A DNA stretch of 64,000 bases from Ehretia macrophylla. Taxonomy: Eukaryota; Streptophyta; Magnoliopsida; Boraginales; Ehretiaceae. The notes under the pieces are model-generated. The model was not told the DNA's origin. It saw only the letters and a program-made list of their open reading frames with translations, and did no database searches. The position numbers were made by a program, and so were the translations under genes. The stretch covers positions 16,549,501 through 16,613,500 of the forward strand of contig CM075765.1 in NCBI GenBank assembly GCA_037974665.1. The letters run 5' to 3'. Below are positions 1-12,900 of this stretch, piece by piece. The first letter of the stretch is position 1; each line of letters opens with the position of its first letter.

Positions 1-1189
1 CTCCACTAATATAGGTTAATCATAACATTAAAGATCAGTAGGACTTTACATTTGGTTGTAACGTCTGGCTAGGGTCAAGGTAGGATAATGGATATAATAT
101 AAGGCTATACTACCTGTAAGCATACAATCATTCTAGGATGTTCAATGGAGCACATGCCAACTCTACTTCTTACCACCACAATTATTCAAGAAATCTCTTT
201 TCTTGCATTATCACTTTACTTCTTCAACAATCATTCATAACATTACAAAACATATAAAGAATTCATATTCCCCCAAACTTGCATTTTGATATTAACTACA
301 AGGAGTGTGGCTCTTCTCTTTTCTTTCCATTCTTTGTTCTCTTTTTTATTTTTATTTTCAAAAACAAAACAAAACAAATCACCCAATCATCATACCTCCC
401 ATCATTCAACACAAATCATAGCTTCATATAATCATCCTAAAACAATCATATGTTACAAATAGAGTGGTCATTAATTGGGGAAACCAGACTTGACAAGTTA
501 AGGAAGAATTTGTAAGTTGTATAAGAAAGAGAAGGCTAATTAAGCTCAAAAGGGTAGACTAGGGATATTCAATTATTACAAGGGTTGGCTTGGAAGGCTC
601 AAACAATCCAAAGATAGCCTAAATCATTTCCCTTATACTATGCAACCTAAGATTTCGCCTCGAGTGACAATCAAGCAAGTTCTAAAGTCCTATACTCATA
701 TTTCTGTTTACTTAAACTCACATAATCCTTCTCTAAGCAACAACATGACTAGGCGAGGCTAAGTGTGCAGTAGGTAGGGATTTTCCATAAAACAAAACTA
801 TGCTTCAGTCAATTATCCTTATTACTATCATGTCATTCATACGCTACTCATCATCGGCCTATTTCTTATCTTTCTAGCATCACTTTCAATTTTTTTTTCA
901 ATTTTTCATTTTTTTTTTGTTTTTTTTTTGGGTACTAAATGAAACAAATAAAAAATAACAAAACTCATGAAAAGAAAACACCTAAAACAAGAAAACACTT
1001 AAAACAGATATGAAAAGAAAAAGTACGCAAACAAACAAGTAAACACCACCCTCAAACTGAGAAAGAAACATTGTCCTCAATGTGAAAACATGAAATTAAA
1101 GCAACTAGAGGACTTCTCTGAGTAGTATCGACATTCATTCATTATCAGAAGGGAAGTAATGACTAGTCGGCGTAAAGGGGTGTAAGGCC

Positions 1190-2245
1190 GGTGCGGGAGG
1201 AGTGCCCAATTTCTTGCCCAACTCTGCTATGTACCGGAAACTCTGCTATTGTTTGGCAGCCAACTTATCTTGTCTCTGGAGAAGTAGCAGTAATCGTTCC
1301 CTAAGACGTTCTTCCTGCTCTAACCGCTTATGTCGCCCCTGATCCATGTCCCTGAATATCTGTGAGAGGGACTTCTGCCTGATTCAGCTCATTCTCCTGT
1401 TGCGTCGTGCGGGCCCCCAAGGTTTCTATAGTAGTCTGCATCAATGGAACTTGAGGCTGCAGTACCTCTTCAGTTGCGGATACTGGCATACCAGTTGCAA
1501 AACACAAACCTATAATCAATGCTGGGTGAGGCAATCCCCTAGTAGTTCATCCCTTCAAATACTCTAAAATCGACTGCTCAACTATCTTTCCAATGTCAAT
1601 GCTGACTGGTTACCAATGGCATAATTCAAGGCTGCACGCTCTCTGGAAACCTTATACGTATTCCATGTCGGGAAGAGGGTGGCACAAATGAAAATGTGCC
1701 ACACTTTAATTTCCTTTCGCATGCCGGAGGATGGGAAACTCACAAACTTATCACCTCCATTTTTCCATGTGACACAATCATCTGTTAAATACCTGATAAT
1801 GTTGTCTACGTGCATGTCCTCTCCGTAAGCACTATAGAAATCATCATCAGATCTGGTACCTGATAGAACCGATTGTTAGCGCCCCGGTCAAAAGCAACAG
1901 GCTTTCCACAAACCATAATCCTCTTGTCTTGGTGCTCTGGTGCATTAGCATAACATTCCCTGACCAACAACACATAACACGACCTAGAGATTTGATGAAG
2001 TTAGTCCATTGCCGCGATTCGACCTGCCGTGCAATTATAGGTCTAAGTTCCTTGAAACCACGCTCTACGACCAAAGACTTTTTTATGATACTCTCAGTAT
2101 ATCGAGCTTTAGCCTCCTCACTAACAAATATATGTGTATTCAAAGCAGGCCTAGATGCACCAAATGTTGAACCTCGTTTCCATTTAGGAGACATGGCTAT
2201 CAAGAAGTAACAGTCAACGTCAATGTTCAAGCACACCTTACACAA
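1190..2245 (-). pseudogene. Retroelement ORF with putative plant transposon protein domain (broken)
   Basis: Three minus-strand reading-frame pieces (2245-1847, 1815-1582, 1534-1328) follow one another with frame changes between them, so one ancestral ORF has been broken by at least two frameshifts. The first piece holds FVSEEAKARYTESII and a downstream ERGF segment. The second holds VWHIFICATLFPTWNTYKVS followed by RERAALNYAI. The third begins HPALIIGLCFATGMPV. This succession resembles the domain annotated as putative plant transposon protein (the PF20167 type) that often sits 3' of pol in Athila-like elements. Its biochemical role is unknown. It lies on the same strand as pol, about 1.5 kb downstream. 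Confidence 0.6.
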
Positions 2246-2589
2246 TCACTGTCTACGCCCTATTAGAACGTCCAATCTCTCATAACACAATACTACAGTC
2301 CCATGCAATACTACATAACTATGAATCACCCAATATAAATGCACAACGATCAAAAACAGTAGAATGGAGCCAACAACAAAGCAGTCACAAAATACCCAAC
2401 CACGCAATGCACCACCACTGTTATCACCCAAAACAAGAGAGTCCGCTAGAACTACTTCAAAAGATTTCAAGTCACAAGTCAGTCAACCAAAACACACCAA
2501 TATATGCACCAAAGACTCAAGCAATATCTCAATGCCCACAATACTAATTAACCAATCGTTCAAAGACCTTTTAAACTCAGAAGAAATAT

Positions 2590-3715
2590 AGGCCACATAA
2601 CTGACGGGCACTGCCCCTGTGCATACGTGGGTTCTAAAATTTTTTTTTCCTATTTTTTTATTTTTTTATTTTTAGTTTTAGTTCTCACTACCAGCAAACA
2701 AAGAACAACACAAAGGGCACTTACAAAGGCATTGAGGTTCTCAAATGCAGGGTATTCTTCGCGTGTTGTGCAATTGAATCACTTCTCCTTTTTTTTTCTT
2801 TTCATCTTTCGAACAGTGAACATAGTACACACAAAATAAAAATTGGAAAAACATTCACCAAGGCAAGAAGTCTCGCTGCCGCTATCCGTGAGTCTGTTGT
2901 TGGTGTTGTTGAAACGCTGTCGTCGACGATGGTGAGGGGTAGGGTTGGTAACTGTCTTGTGTAGTATGAGGGTGCGGAGATGGTATAAGCGAGAGAGAGA
3001 GCACCGATAGGGTGCCGTCGTCGTGAAAATCTTGTCAACGTGGGACGTGAGAGTTGCGCCGTCGATGAAAGAGCGTGAAGCATCGTGAATGGGGTATGTT
3101 TAGGTGGTGAGAGGGTAGGATTTGCTTTGATTGTTGATTTAGGTTGTGGGTTTGTGGTGGTGGGTATGAGTCTAGGTTTAGTTTAGGGTCTACTGGGTTG
3201 GGTTGTGATGTGGGTCGCAGGTTTGGAAGATGGATAAGAATTATTATTATTATTATTTTTTCTTCGAATGTCAAAGATAAGGACGCCAATGCAGCTACGC
3301 CACTTTTTGGAGTAACAACGCTACTTCAAAAATGTAACTTCAAACAGCGTCAGCGCAGTTGTGCTACATTTTGGCGTAACAGTGCTACTTTTACAGCTCT
3401 CAGGAACGTAACTTTTAAGAACGCCAGCACAGCTGCGTTAGAATTTAGCGCAGGAGCGCTACTATACAACTTTTTTTCTTCTTGTCTTTTCTCTTCCATA
3501 CATGCATCCCCTTCACTCCAAACACGAATTTCTTCATATTTTCTCCCTTAAATGACTTGGTAGAACCTCTCCTTGCCTCGGCTCCCACCAAACTTTTTTC
3601 TTGAACCTATCATGATAATAAAAATCAACAATTAACTTCCATAATTATAACTCAAAAATTAACGAAAAACAACTAAAACTATTAAATCAAGAAAAGTAAG
3701 AAAATTCGGGTAGCC
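2590..3715 (-). other. Non-coding spacer of the Athila-like element
   Basis: No convincing coding sequence lies between the transposon-protein ORF and the integrase end. The stretch contains a CACTGCCCCTGTGC phrase near 2610, homopolymer T runs at 2639-2665, and a moderately GC-rich block at 2860-3190 whose ORFs on either strand look accidental. The repeat at 3270-3460 is listed separately. Confidence 0.5.
3270..3460. repeat. Three diverged tandem copies of a roughly 65 bp GC-containing unit
   Basis: The unit runs GCCAGCGCAGCTGCG, then a spacer with GGCGTAAC, then GCGCTACTT. It appears as variants starting near 3280, 3343 and 3418. The copies differ by substitutions and small indels. The array sits in the non-coding spacer of the retroelement and forms a clear GC rise against the flanks. 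Confidence 0.55.
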
Positions 3716-3719
3716 TCCC

Positions 3720-5683
3720 GAAAAACATTTGTTTTAACGTCGACAGCCTGACTGTGCAATTTCTCAAGCAGAGTTGAGGTGGACAACAGACTTGTGCTTA
3801 TCAAACTCATCATCCTAATAGGTCTTCAACTGTTGTCCGTTAACCTTGAACGTCTCCTTCTCTGGATGATTTATTTCAACAGCTCCATAGGGAAACATCT
3901 TTGTTACAACAAAAGGGCTAGACCATCTTGATTTAAGCTTTTCGGGAAACAAGCGAAGCCTTGAGTTGTATAAAAGAACTTTCTGATCAGACAAGAACTC
4001 TTTTCATGAGATATGCATATAAATCATCTTGAGTTCTTGTGCTTCAACCTATTTAGATACGTAATCAACTACCAACAAAATGTATTTGTTATTGTAGGAG
4101 GAAGGGAAAGGCCCCATGAAATCGATTCCCCATACATCAAAAAGTTCAACTTCAAGAATGTTCTGCAATGGCATTTCGTTCATTCTTGAGATATTCCCTA
4201 ATCTCTGGCATCTGTCACATGCAACAACAAAAGTATGAGCATCTTTGAACAAGCTAGGCCAATAAAAACTTGATTGGAGCACTTTTGTCGCTGTTCTGTT
4301 GCCTCCAAAGTGACCTCCACACTCAAGTGTGTGGCAATGCCGCAAAAATATCTTCCATCTCTTCTTCTGGAACACACTTTCTGATCACTTGATTGGCACA
4401 ATACTTGTAGAGTATAAGATCTTCCCAATAATAGTGCTTCACATCAGATAAAAATTTCTTCCTTTGCTGATAATTAAGATCTGCTGGAATTATATTCACC
4501 GCTAGAAAATTCACAAAATCAGCATACCAGGGAAGAGTCTGAGTAGATTGTATCGCAAGGATCTTTTCATCAAGAAAGTCATCTTCAATAGGCAGCTTCA
4601 CCATCTCATTCTCTACTAGTAACTCAAGTCTAGAAAGGTGATCTGCTACCAAATTTTTTATACATTTCTAATCTTTGATCTCCAAGTCGAATTTTTGTAA
4701 CAACAACACCCAATGAATGAGCCTTGGCTTCGCATCCTTCTTGGCCATAAGGTACTTAATAGCTGAATGATCAGTGTAAACGATTACCTTATTTCCAATC
4801 AGATAGGGAAGAAACTTGTCAAAGGTGAATACTATTGCGAGCAACTCTTTCTCTGTTGTTGCATAATTAAGTTGTGCATCATTAAGAGTGTGACTCGCAC
4901 AATAAATAGCATGAAACACCTTGTTCTTTTGTTGCCCCAAAATTGTTCCTACTGCGTTGTCGCTTGCATCACACATCAACTCAAAGGGTAACTCCCAATC
5001 AAGTGTTACTACGATAGGTGCTGACATAAGTTTCTCCTTGATTGTTACGAATCCACGTTCACATTCTTCATCCCACACAAATGGAACATTCTGCACCAAA
5101 AGAGTTGAGAGTGGTTTGGCGATCTTTGAAAAATCCTTGATGAATCTCCTATAGAACCCTGCATGTCCCAAAAAGCTTCTAACTCATTTCACAGTTGTTG
5201 GCGCTGGCAACTTCTCTAGGGTCTCAATCTTCACACGATCAACTTCAATGTCTTTAGCTGAGATACGATGCCCCAAGACAATACCTTCACGCACCATGAA
5301 GTGACACTTCTCCCAATTTAATACCAAATTTGTCTCCTCGCATCTTTTCAACACTAACTCCAAATTGTAAAGACAATTATCAAACGACGTACCCACCACA
5401 GAAAAATCATCCATAAATACCTCAATTCCATGCTCTACCAAATTTGAGAAGATAGCCATCATGCATCTCTGAAAAGTACCTGACGGATTACATAATGCAA
5501 ATGGCATGATCCAAAAGGCAAAAGTACCATAAGGACATGTAAATGTGGTTTTCTCCTGATCTTCTGGTGCAATAGCTATTTGATTGTAGCCAGAGTAACT
5601 ATCCAAGAAACAATAGTACTCATGTCCTGTCAATCTATCAAACATCTGATCAATAAAGGGCAAAGGAAAGTGGTAATTTCTTT
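3720..5683 (-). pseudogene. Truncated pol: reverse transcriptase, RNase H, partial integrase
   Basis: The RT segment (5683-5184) shows YYCFLDSYSGYNQI, TFTCPYGTFAF and the catalytic FMDDFSVVG box. It continues in the same frame into [20 protein letters not shown] and an RNase H with [25 protein letters not shown] and YTDHS. Two in-frame stops interrupt this frame, a TGA at 5181-5183 and a TAG at 4665-4667. A frameshift near 4340 leads into integrase: the HHCC zinc finger (HCHTLECGGHFGG with ACDRCQRLG) and the core start DVWGIDFMGPFP (about 4050-4360). After DYVSK the catalytic core is deleted, and the sequence resumes near 3990 with the integrase C-terminal piece [18 protein letters not shown], ending near 3720. 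The protease is absent. It cannot produce active enzyme. Confidence 0.9.
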
Positions 5684-6167
5684 TCCTCTTCTCTCTTCTT
5701 TCTTCCTTTGTTTTCTCTTCCTAAGTGTGTGGAGAGTGTGTATTTGTGTCGTGTGAATGAGTATGTATTAGTGTGTGTTTGTGTATTTTTGCCTAGGATA
5801 AATAGTGTAGGATATTTTAAGATTTTGCCTAAAGACAAGAGTGCCCTTCAACTAATGTATGTATTCCTAGTTTGTCATTCTAGTTAAGCCTTGAATAGTT
5901 AAGCTTGTTGTAGATTAATAATGTTTTAATTAATTCCTACGATACCTAAATTACATAATTGCACGATAACAAGTGCAAGTGCACGTACAACGATGTAAAT
6001 GCACGAAAAATGATGAAATACATGTAAATTGAGATAAATGCACATAAGTAAAAAAAAAAGCATATAAATTGATATAAAGGCATATTAAATGATGCAAAAA
6101 TATATGAAATATTATGAAATACAGACGAGCACTATACGAGCTCTGTACGGCTCGGTACGGGGTCTCA
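5684..6167. other. Unassigned AT-rich stretch between retroelement and MATE fragment
   Basis: GT-rich simple sequence (5720-5790) is followed by AT-rich DNA with several GTGCA/TGCAC repeats (5965-6060). It may be leftover LTR, since the GT-rich part looks like 44815-44935 in the Athila-like LTR, but no LTR ends can be defined. No gene is seen. Confidence 0.35.
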
Positions 6168-6790
6168 CACGATTACTGCACTTATAATTGGCTTTTTACT
6201 TGCACTTATTTTGATTGTTGCTCGAGAGCAATACCCAGCTCTATTTTCGAATAGTGAAGAAGTCCAACAGATTGTGTATGAGCTTACATCTTTTCTTTGT
6301 GTTAGCATTATTGTTAACGTTCTTCAACCTACTCTTTCAGGTTAGTAAGTTTATTATCCACATATAATTATAGACTCATAGACAATTAAACTTCCTATTT
6401 CAAGAAGCTAATTAGAGGGTTATTGATTCATTAACTAATTCCTAGGGTGGCCATTGGAGCTAGGTGGCAAGCATATGTGGCATATGTGAATATGGTTTGT
6501 TACTATATTTTTGGTCTTCCTTTGGACCTGGTTCTTGGTCATGTACTTGACATGGGTGTTAAGGTAGTTACTCATTCTCTGCATCTTGCTAATTGTCTCA
6601 TAATTTCTTCAATACGATTTGGAACTCTCCATTTAGATTATTCTAATTATATGTCTATTTAATTATAATAATTTCATAGTTTTCTTAAATCATGAACATA
6701 ATATTTAATGTTGTTTGTATTGCTCTATAGACCTTGTCACAAAGCATAATTAGCTTCATTTGTAGATTTTATGCAATCAAATTTTCATGA
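6168..6790 (+). pseudogene. MATE transporter fragment, exons 5 (partial) and 6
   Basis: Homology to the intact MATE gene starts mid-exon 5 at about 6168 (ITALIIGFLLALI) and runs to the exon 5 donor at 6340/6341 (CTTTCAG|GTTAGT). Exon 6 follows at 6446-6563 (ARWQAYVAYVNMVCYY), with a donor matching AAG|GTAG. Just after the exon 6 acceptor one base is missing relative to the intact gene, so splicing would shift the frame. The conserved GAGW has become GARW. The following 230 bases still resemble intron 6 of the intact gene, but no exon 7 or 8 follows and no exons 1-4 precede. This is a doubly truncated copy, more diverged from the intact gene than the copy at 54824. Confidence 0.9.
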
Positions 6791-8987
6791 TACATTGCCT
6801 CACCCTGAGATGAGAGAGAAGGTCTATTTGACTCGAATCCTGGACCTGATCTATGTTATAGAGGAAAACAAAATTATACAAAACAATACTTTTATCCAGA
6901 TGTATTGGCTACAAGCTATATAATGGGTGCCTTTATATAGAAAAAACAATTTATATTAAAGTTAATAAGGGCTTTTCTATATGTTAAAAAAAAAAACTAT
7001 TTATATTAATGTTAATAAGGGTGAATGGACGAAGGATTGGAGAATTTTAAGAAAAGAAACTCTAAATCTTTATGAGAAATTAGAAATGATTTTTCAACTA
7101 AAAATTTCTAGATAATATACATAGAGGGTAGGGGTTTGGTAGATTACACTAGTTTTGACTTCACGTACTTCTTCTTCATTTTTAATGATTGTTGACAATA
7201 CTGCCGTTATATCAAACGAGCCCTAATAACACATAAATGAAAAACATATGAATCCCAAATGTTTTATTTTAAGTGTTGGACTTGGGTCATGGTCCGCCCA
7301 AGTTGGGGTGGACCAACCAATATGGCCCAAGTAGTCGGGAACCCACTACCCCATATATATAAGGAAAGACCAAAACATACGTTGTTCTGTATATTGCATC
7401 CAACTAAACATAAAACACTCTGTGAAAAGCTTTTAAAACCCTAGGCATTTAGGTCGTGGAAAATTAGTGTGTGGTCTTGTACTACACACTAAGACACACA
7501 CTTGACTCCTTGCAAGTGCAGTGGAACAAACAAGATTGTTGATTGTTCGCTTCCGCATCTGAAGAGGTATGTGCGCATATCTTACTCTAAAATCAACATT
7601 AAGATATGATGAAGCACAACATGTGTTTACATACAAAATTAGAAAATTTTACATATATTTCATAAGAAATTTATGTTTCTCCTATTATTGTCATTTATAT
7701 GATTAAATGAAAACTATGTGATTTATGCTTCTTTTCTTGAATTCATTTATATAAAGATATAAGAATTTATCTAAAATGATGAAGGTAAAAGTAGGATACA
7801 ACTCCATTTCCATGTACAAGACCATATGTTTATATGGACTGAGAATTAATTAATTAAATCACACTAACATGAGAAAAATAAAGACTAAAAACAATAAGAC
7901 AAACTTTGGGAAAAAACTACTTCACTGAAAATATCTATAATCCACATACAAATTGAAGAGCAGATAAATTTCGTTGTACCTAGAAGCATAGTTTCAAGCA
8001 GGTTAGTCTCTCACTCGAGCAACATAGTAAAACAATAGCCCAACTAACTAACAAAACTTCTTTTAGTACATTAAGCATAAATGGGATAATTGTCTACTGA
8101 ACACATTATTTTTTAGTAAATAAAACTACTACTCCACCTATTTGATCTAGATTACAAAGATCTTCCTTTTTTATTTTGAAATATATTCCTCACCTTCATA
8201 TTTTTATATATTGTTGCATAAACATTCTTTCTGATAGTCTATAATTAAATTGAACTTGAAAAAACTCTTCTACAATTTAGAGGATGAAGTAGGAGATCTG
8301 TTGGAATACAATTTAACCAATCCCTTCCTTACATGTAAAGTAGGGATACATGTAGGGAGGCTTTTGGACTTGGTCTTAAATACACTATAAAAGATAGCGG
8401 AAGTAGTGTGTAATTTACCTACACAGTTAATGCATAGGTTGTTAATTGAGTCTACATGTGGGGATGGATCCCCATAAAGGTAAGCCCGACATTGTTTTTC
8501 TTTTTTAAATGGAGATTTAAGTTACTATTACTTCACTTTGAAGGGATATTGCATACTCTAAGAATTGATCTCAAAATCTCTTATACCTATAGCGAGAATC
8601 ATATTACTGGACTAAATTCCTACTGGTAAAAAGAATAAATACAAATCCCCAAATGGTTTATTACTTAAAACGTTGAATGATTATCCTCAATGCCTCCCCT
8701 CCGAAACTTTATTCGGTCTATTTTCCTAAGTTTATATATATGCAGTGACACCATACACAATGGTTAAATTTATTTGGAATAGTTTTGAACTTTATTTCAA
8801 TAGTTTTAAATATTTTTAAATGTTGTAATAGATTAAAAAAAAAAATAGTAATTATGTAAATATCTCTTTATGTAGTTGGCATCTTTGGAAGAAAAAGAAC
8901 TCTTTTGTGATAGAAGGAAAATAAATTGAAATTAACAAAGTATTGATTCATACAAGAAGCAACATTGCAAAAATCTTTAATTTTGCA
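6791..8987. other. AT-rich intergenic region with a possible decayed LTR
   Basis: No gene is supported. Between about 7255 and 7640 the sequence looks like part of a plant LTR: a TATA-like CCATATATATAAGG at 7351-7364, then a short leader-like stretch and a GTTCGCTTCCGCATCTGAAG phrase near 7545. Clean TG...CA ends and a target duplication could not be found. A phrase CACTATAAAAGATAGCGG at about 8381-8398 also looks TATA-like but has no ORF after it. Confidence 0.35.
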
Positions 8988-9235
8988 GAAGCATCATCAT
9001 CATCAGGCTTCGTCAACCCTGGGAAGGTTGCATTAGTTGTAATTTGCAATAACCACAATGGAGATCTTCTCCTTGGCTAGGCTGCTGCTATCAAGTGCAA
9101 CTCTACACTGTGAGCCGAATGTCTTGCTGTTAGAAATGCTTGTATAATGGCAAAAAATTTGGGTTTCAACAACATCATTATCGAGAATGATGCAAATATA
9201 GTAAACAAAGAAATTACAACACCTAGCTACACAAT
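8988..9235 (+). pseudogene. LINE-type RNase H domain remnant
   Basis: One + frame reads VALVVICNNHNGDLLLG, a stop, then AECLAVRNACIMAKNLGFN, IIENDANIVNKEI and on to NWIYSK. This matches the RNase H-like domain found at the end of plant L1-type LINE ORF2 and in related gene fragments (the RVT_3 type). In-frame TAG (about 9080) and TGA stops and the lack of any preceding RT show it is dead. A short A-run (GAAAAAAAAGG, about 9510-9520) lies about 280 bases downstream and could be the decayed tail. It is oriented opposite to the large LINE at 9927-16346 and is therefore a separate insertion. Confidence 0.7.
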
Positions 9236-9974
9236 CAATTGGATATATAGCAAAAGAAACGGCTGAATAAACATCAAGACAATTGCAACAAAAACCAACT
9301 TAATTAGATTTTAATGCGTGAAAAGAACTGCAAATTCAAGTGCCAAGGTTGGGTGAAAAATATAGGACTAGGGATCTCTTACCTCGTGATTGGTATGTAG
9401 AGCCCTCTCTTCATTGAGAGGACTACTACTTGTTGATTGGTGTCTAACTATTATTAAATGACATCTCTTGTAAACTTTCTTCTCAATTGAAAGAGAAATT
9501 TGTTTTCACGAAAAAAAAGGAAATAATTTTACACGATGCGTTATTAGCTCAGTGATAGAGACTCTTTTCATAATTGCATCGTTGTACATGTATAGATTGA
9601 GAGGACTCTCAACTATATGAATAGTTTAATGTATTTATCGATTAACTTAACCGCGTGCACAAGCCACATAAGGCTAAGTTGCACAAGATTTTAGCCACAC
9701 CGTAGCTGTCAAGTCAAACCAATTGTCGATCTTATGCAAATCGTGACGAAAATTTGTAAAACGAGCAAGAGAAAAAAGAAACCGAATCAAAATAATAATA
9801 AAAAAAAGAAACCGAATCAAACCTGATTGCTCACTAGGGGCCTGTTTGGATTCAAGAGAAAAAAAATTAATAAAGGAAAGGAAATGATTTAATAATAAAG
9901 AAAAGGGATGGGAGGATTACATCTTGTTTTTTTTTTTTTTTGGTCGAAAACACAATAAATATATTGCTGAAAAG

Positions 9975-12900
9975 AAAAGTACAAAGATCATCATATCCCT
10001 GTGGGCAGGAAGTCCGATCGTAGGATATTACACAACTGAGGTGGAACATTAGAAGTCCAATCAAAAGACAAGCTATTCCTAAGAAATTTTTTTACAATCC
10101 AATCACAAGCATTATTCGCCGTTCTCCTAATGCATTGGAGCCGAACAGAATGGCTTGATGCAACAATCTTTTAGATATCTTCCACCACTGATCTTGTTTT
10201 CCAAGGAGCAAGTAAGAGAAAATTGATTGCTTTGAGAACTGTTTCTGTGTCACTTTCAATGATGACGTTAACAGTCTCTGTAGTCTGGGTGGCAAAAATG
10301 CACGCAGCCCTGATAGTTATTGCTTCAGCTTCAAACACAGATGAACAAAAGATGGAGAATGTATGCCCATTTAAGAGACTTCATTTGCAGTTGCGACAGA
10401 TAAATCCACATGATGCTATCTTGTTTGATTCACTAAAAGTCGCGTCTACATTGATTTTAACATTGTTCACAGTAGGCGGAGTCCAGGCCATAGGAGCAGT
10501 GGAATTACGATGGGTGTTTGAATAATACATTCCTTGATTGGCTGACTTGAGATGAGTAAGGTCAGAAATGCTAAGCTGCACTTGTAAAATAGCATTATTA
10601 ATACTCACATTTTTTCCTTCAATGCTAGCTTGGCACCTTTCTTTCCAAATCTGCCAACAGTATAAAGCCACAATGGAGAAAGCATCATTCTTGTTAAAGC
10701 CTGCATTGGAGCATTGTTCAGTAATGTAAAGCATCCAACCATCAAATCTTGAGATACTAGACGGGTTAACGGCACAGTGAAGATGCGAGGCACACCAACA
10801 TTGTCTCGTCCAAGGGCATAAGATAAGACAATGTTCCACAGATTCAGAATCATTTTTGCAAATACAACACATCAGGGAGGAAGAACATTTCTGTTTGAAG
10901 AGATTCTCTAACGTGGGAAGTCCATTACGCCATTATTTCCAAATAAAGATTTGAACTCTTGGTGGAATCTTAGCACTCCAAATGAGATTCCAAATTGCTG
11001 GTTGAACTTGATATGATGAGCTCGCTGCAACAGAGATGGAATGTGAAGCTGAATTCGTGAGATCCTTTGCCACTAAATAGCCTGACTTAACTTAATAAGA
11101 TCCATTCTTTGTGAGTGGCCAAATAATTTTGTCTTCAACTTCAGAAACAGGAAGGTGGATCTCAAGAATGGCTTTCTCAATATGGCTTGGGAACAATGTG
11201 TTGATACAGAGAGTATTCCACCTGCCCGAATGAGGATGAATAAGATCATTGACAGTAGTTGGTCCATCAATCTTGAAGCTAGATAGGTTGGGGAAGCTAT
11301 CTAGACCCAGGGGTCTTCCCAAATGTTAACCTTTGAACCATTCCCAATAGACCAAATTGCATTTGAAGTGATGATGTCTCTTCCTTTTAGAATGCTCTTC
11401 CAGGACCATGAAGCACGATGACTTTCTTTGACCTTCCAAAAAATCTCTTTTGAGCAGTAAATGCCAAAGAGAATGGCAGCAGCAAAGCAAGTCGGGTTTG
11501 AGATGAGCTTCCAAGCTTGTTTTGCAATGAGAGTTTGATTGAAACAGTACAAGTCCTTAAAGACCAATCCTCCACGGCTTTTAGGCTCAACTAATTCGCT
11601 CCATTTAATCCAGTGGATACCTCTTCTGCTTTCTTTATTCCACCAAAAATCTGCAGCCATAGAGGAAAGTTTCCTGCAAAAGGATTTAGGAAAAAGCACA
11701 AAAGACATAACATATGAAGGGATTTCTTGGAAAACAGCCTTAATAAGAATATCCTTCCCACCTTCTGAAATTAGAAGGTTTTTCCAACCTTCTAGCTTAT
11801 TGGCACACTTCTCTTGGACCCACTTAAGCGCTTTGGTTTTAGAGTTGCCCCATTCAGAAAGGAGGCCCAAATAAATGCCCAATTTCTTTGATGTTGAGAC
11901 CCTAAAAAAATATGCAATTCCTTTCTGCAAGCCTTCAAGCACATTGTTACTGATAACAATTGTGGATTTGTTAAGGTTAAGGCTTTGGCCCAATGCAAAA
12001 CAATTATGAAACAAAATATCATGAACAACAAAGGCCTCGCGGTATGATGATTCTAAGAAGAAGACAGAGTCATCCTTGAAAAAGAGGTGCATCAGGGGGG
12101 CAAGCATTAGTAATTTTGTATCCTTGAAGGAGTCCAGTACTAATTTGCCGATCAAAAAGACATGAAAGAGCCTGAGTCGCAATGGCAAAAAAGTAAGGTG
12201 ATAAAGGGTCACCTTGCCTTATTCCTCTAGATGGTTTAAAAGATTCAGGGGGGTGCCATTAACCAGCACTGAGAATGAAACTGATGAAACACACTTGAGG
12301 ATCCAGTTTGTCCAAAGGGGGTGAAAGCCAAGCTTAAGTAGAACTTTTTCCAAGAAGTCCCATTCAAGACTATCATAAGCCTTACTCATATCTGCCTTCA
12401 AGATTGCATGTCCTTTTTTAGTTGTTTTGTTCTTTTTTTGAAGCCAGTAGGCAGCTTCTTGAGCAATAAGGGTATTGTCTTGTATTGATCTGCCCGAAAC
12501 AAATGCAGACTGAGTAGGAACAACAATTTTGTTGAGCAAAGGTTGTAACCTGTTTACCAAAGTTTTAGCTAAGTTTTTATAAATGAAGTTATAACAACTT
12601 ATGGGTCTCAAATCTGAAACTCTTTGGGGGGTTTTCACTTTAGGAATAAGAGCGATTACCGTTTGGTTGATGGCATGAAGATTAGATTCACCTTGTTGAA
12701 AACTCTGCCATGCAAGAAGGATATCCTTTTCAATGATGTTCCAGAAATTGTGGAAGAAGTGCCCATTAAAATAATCCGGACCTGAAGATTTTCAGCTTTG
12801 AGACTCTTGGCAACTAGCCAAATTTCGTCTGACATGAAGGGTTGAATAAGGGCTTGATTCTCATCATCTGAAATAACAGGGTTATTGCATTCTAACACAG

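Larger units (their letters stand above)
1..5683 (-). mobile_element. Athila-like Ty3/gypsy retrotransposon remnant, left part
   Basis: Read on the minus strand, the order is reverse transcriptase, RNase H, integrase, a long non-coding spacer, then an ORF with a plant transposon protein domain. This order and the FMDD form of the RT active site fit the Athila/Tat side of plant Ty3/gypsy. Short phrases typical of the 3' part of such elements occur at about 270-285 and 1050-1082 (runs reading like CCCCCAAACTTG and CATTGTCCTCAATG). The element is cut at 5683, where RT homology stops abruptly, so gag, protease and the start of RT are missing. Its 3' LTR would lie left of the window and is not seen. 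Every coding part carries stops or frameshifts, so it is dead. The lineage call is from motif memory and could shift within the Athila/Tat group. Confidence 0.85.

Noticed and set aside
6826..6845. GACTCGAATCCTGG resembles a Pol III B box
   Set aside because: No A box upstream and no SINE-like ends or A-tail.
7140..7225. AACGAGCCCTA near 7219 as a MITE terminus
   Set aside because: No matching inverted end or target duplication was found within reach.
9539..9600. TTATTAGCTCAGTGATAGAG resembles a tRNA A box
   Set aside because: No B box of the GGTTCGAATCC type follows at the right distance and no cloverleaf can be drawn.
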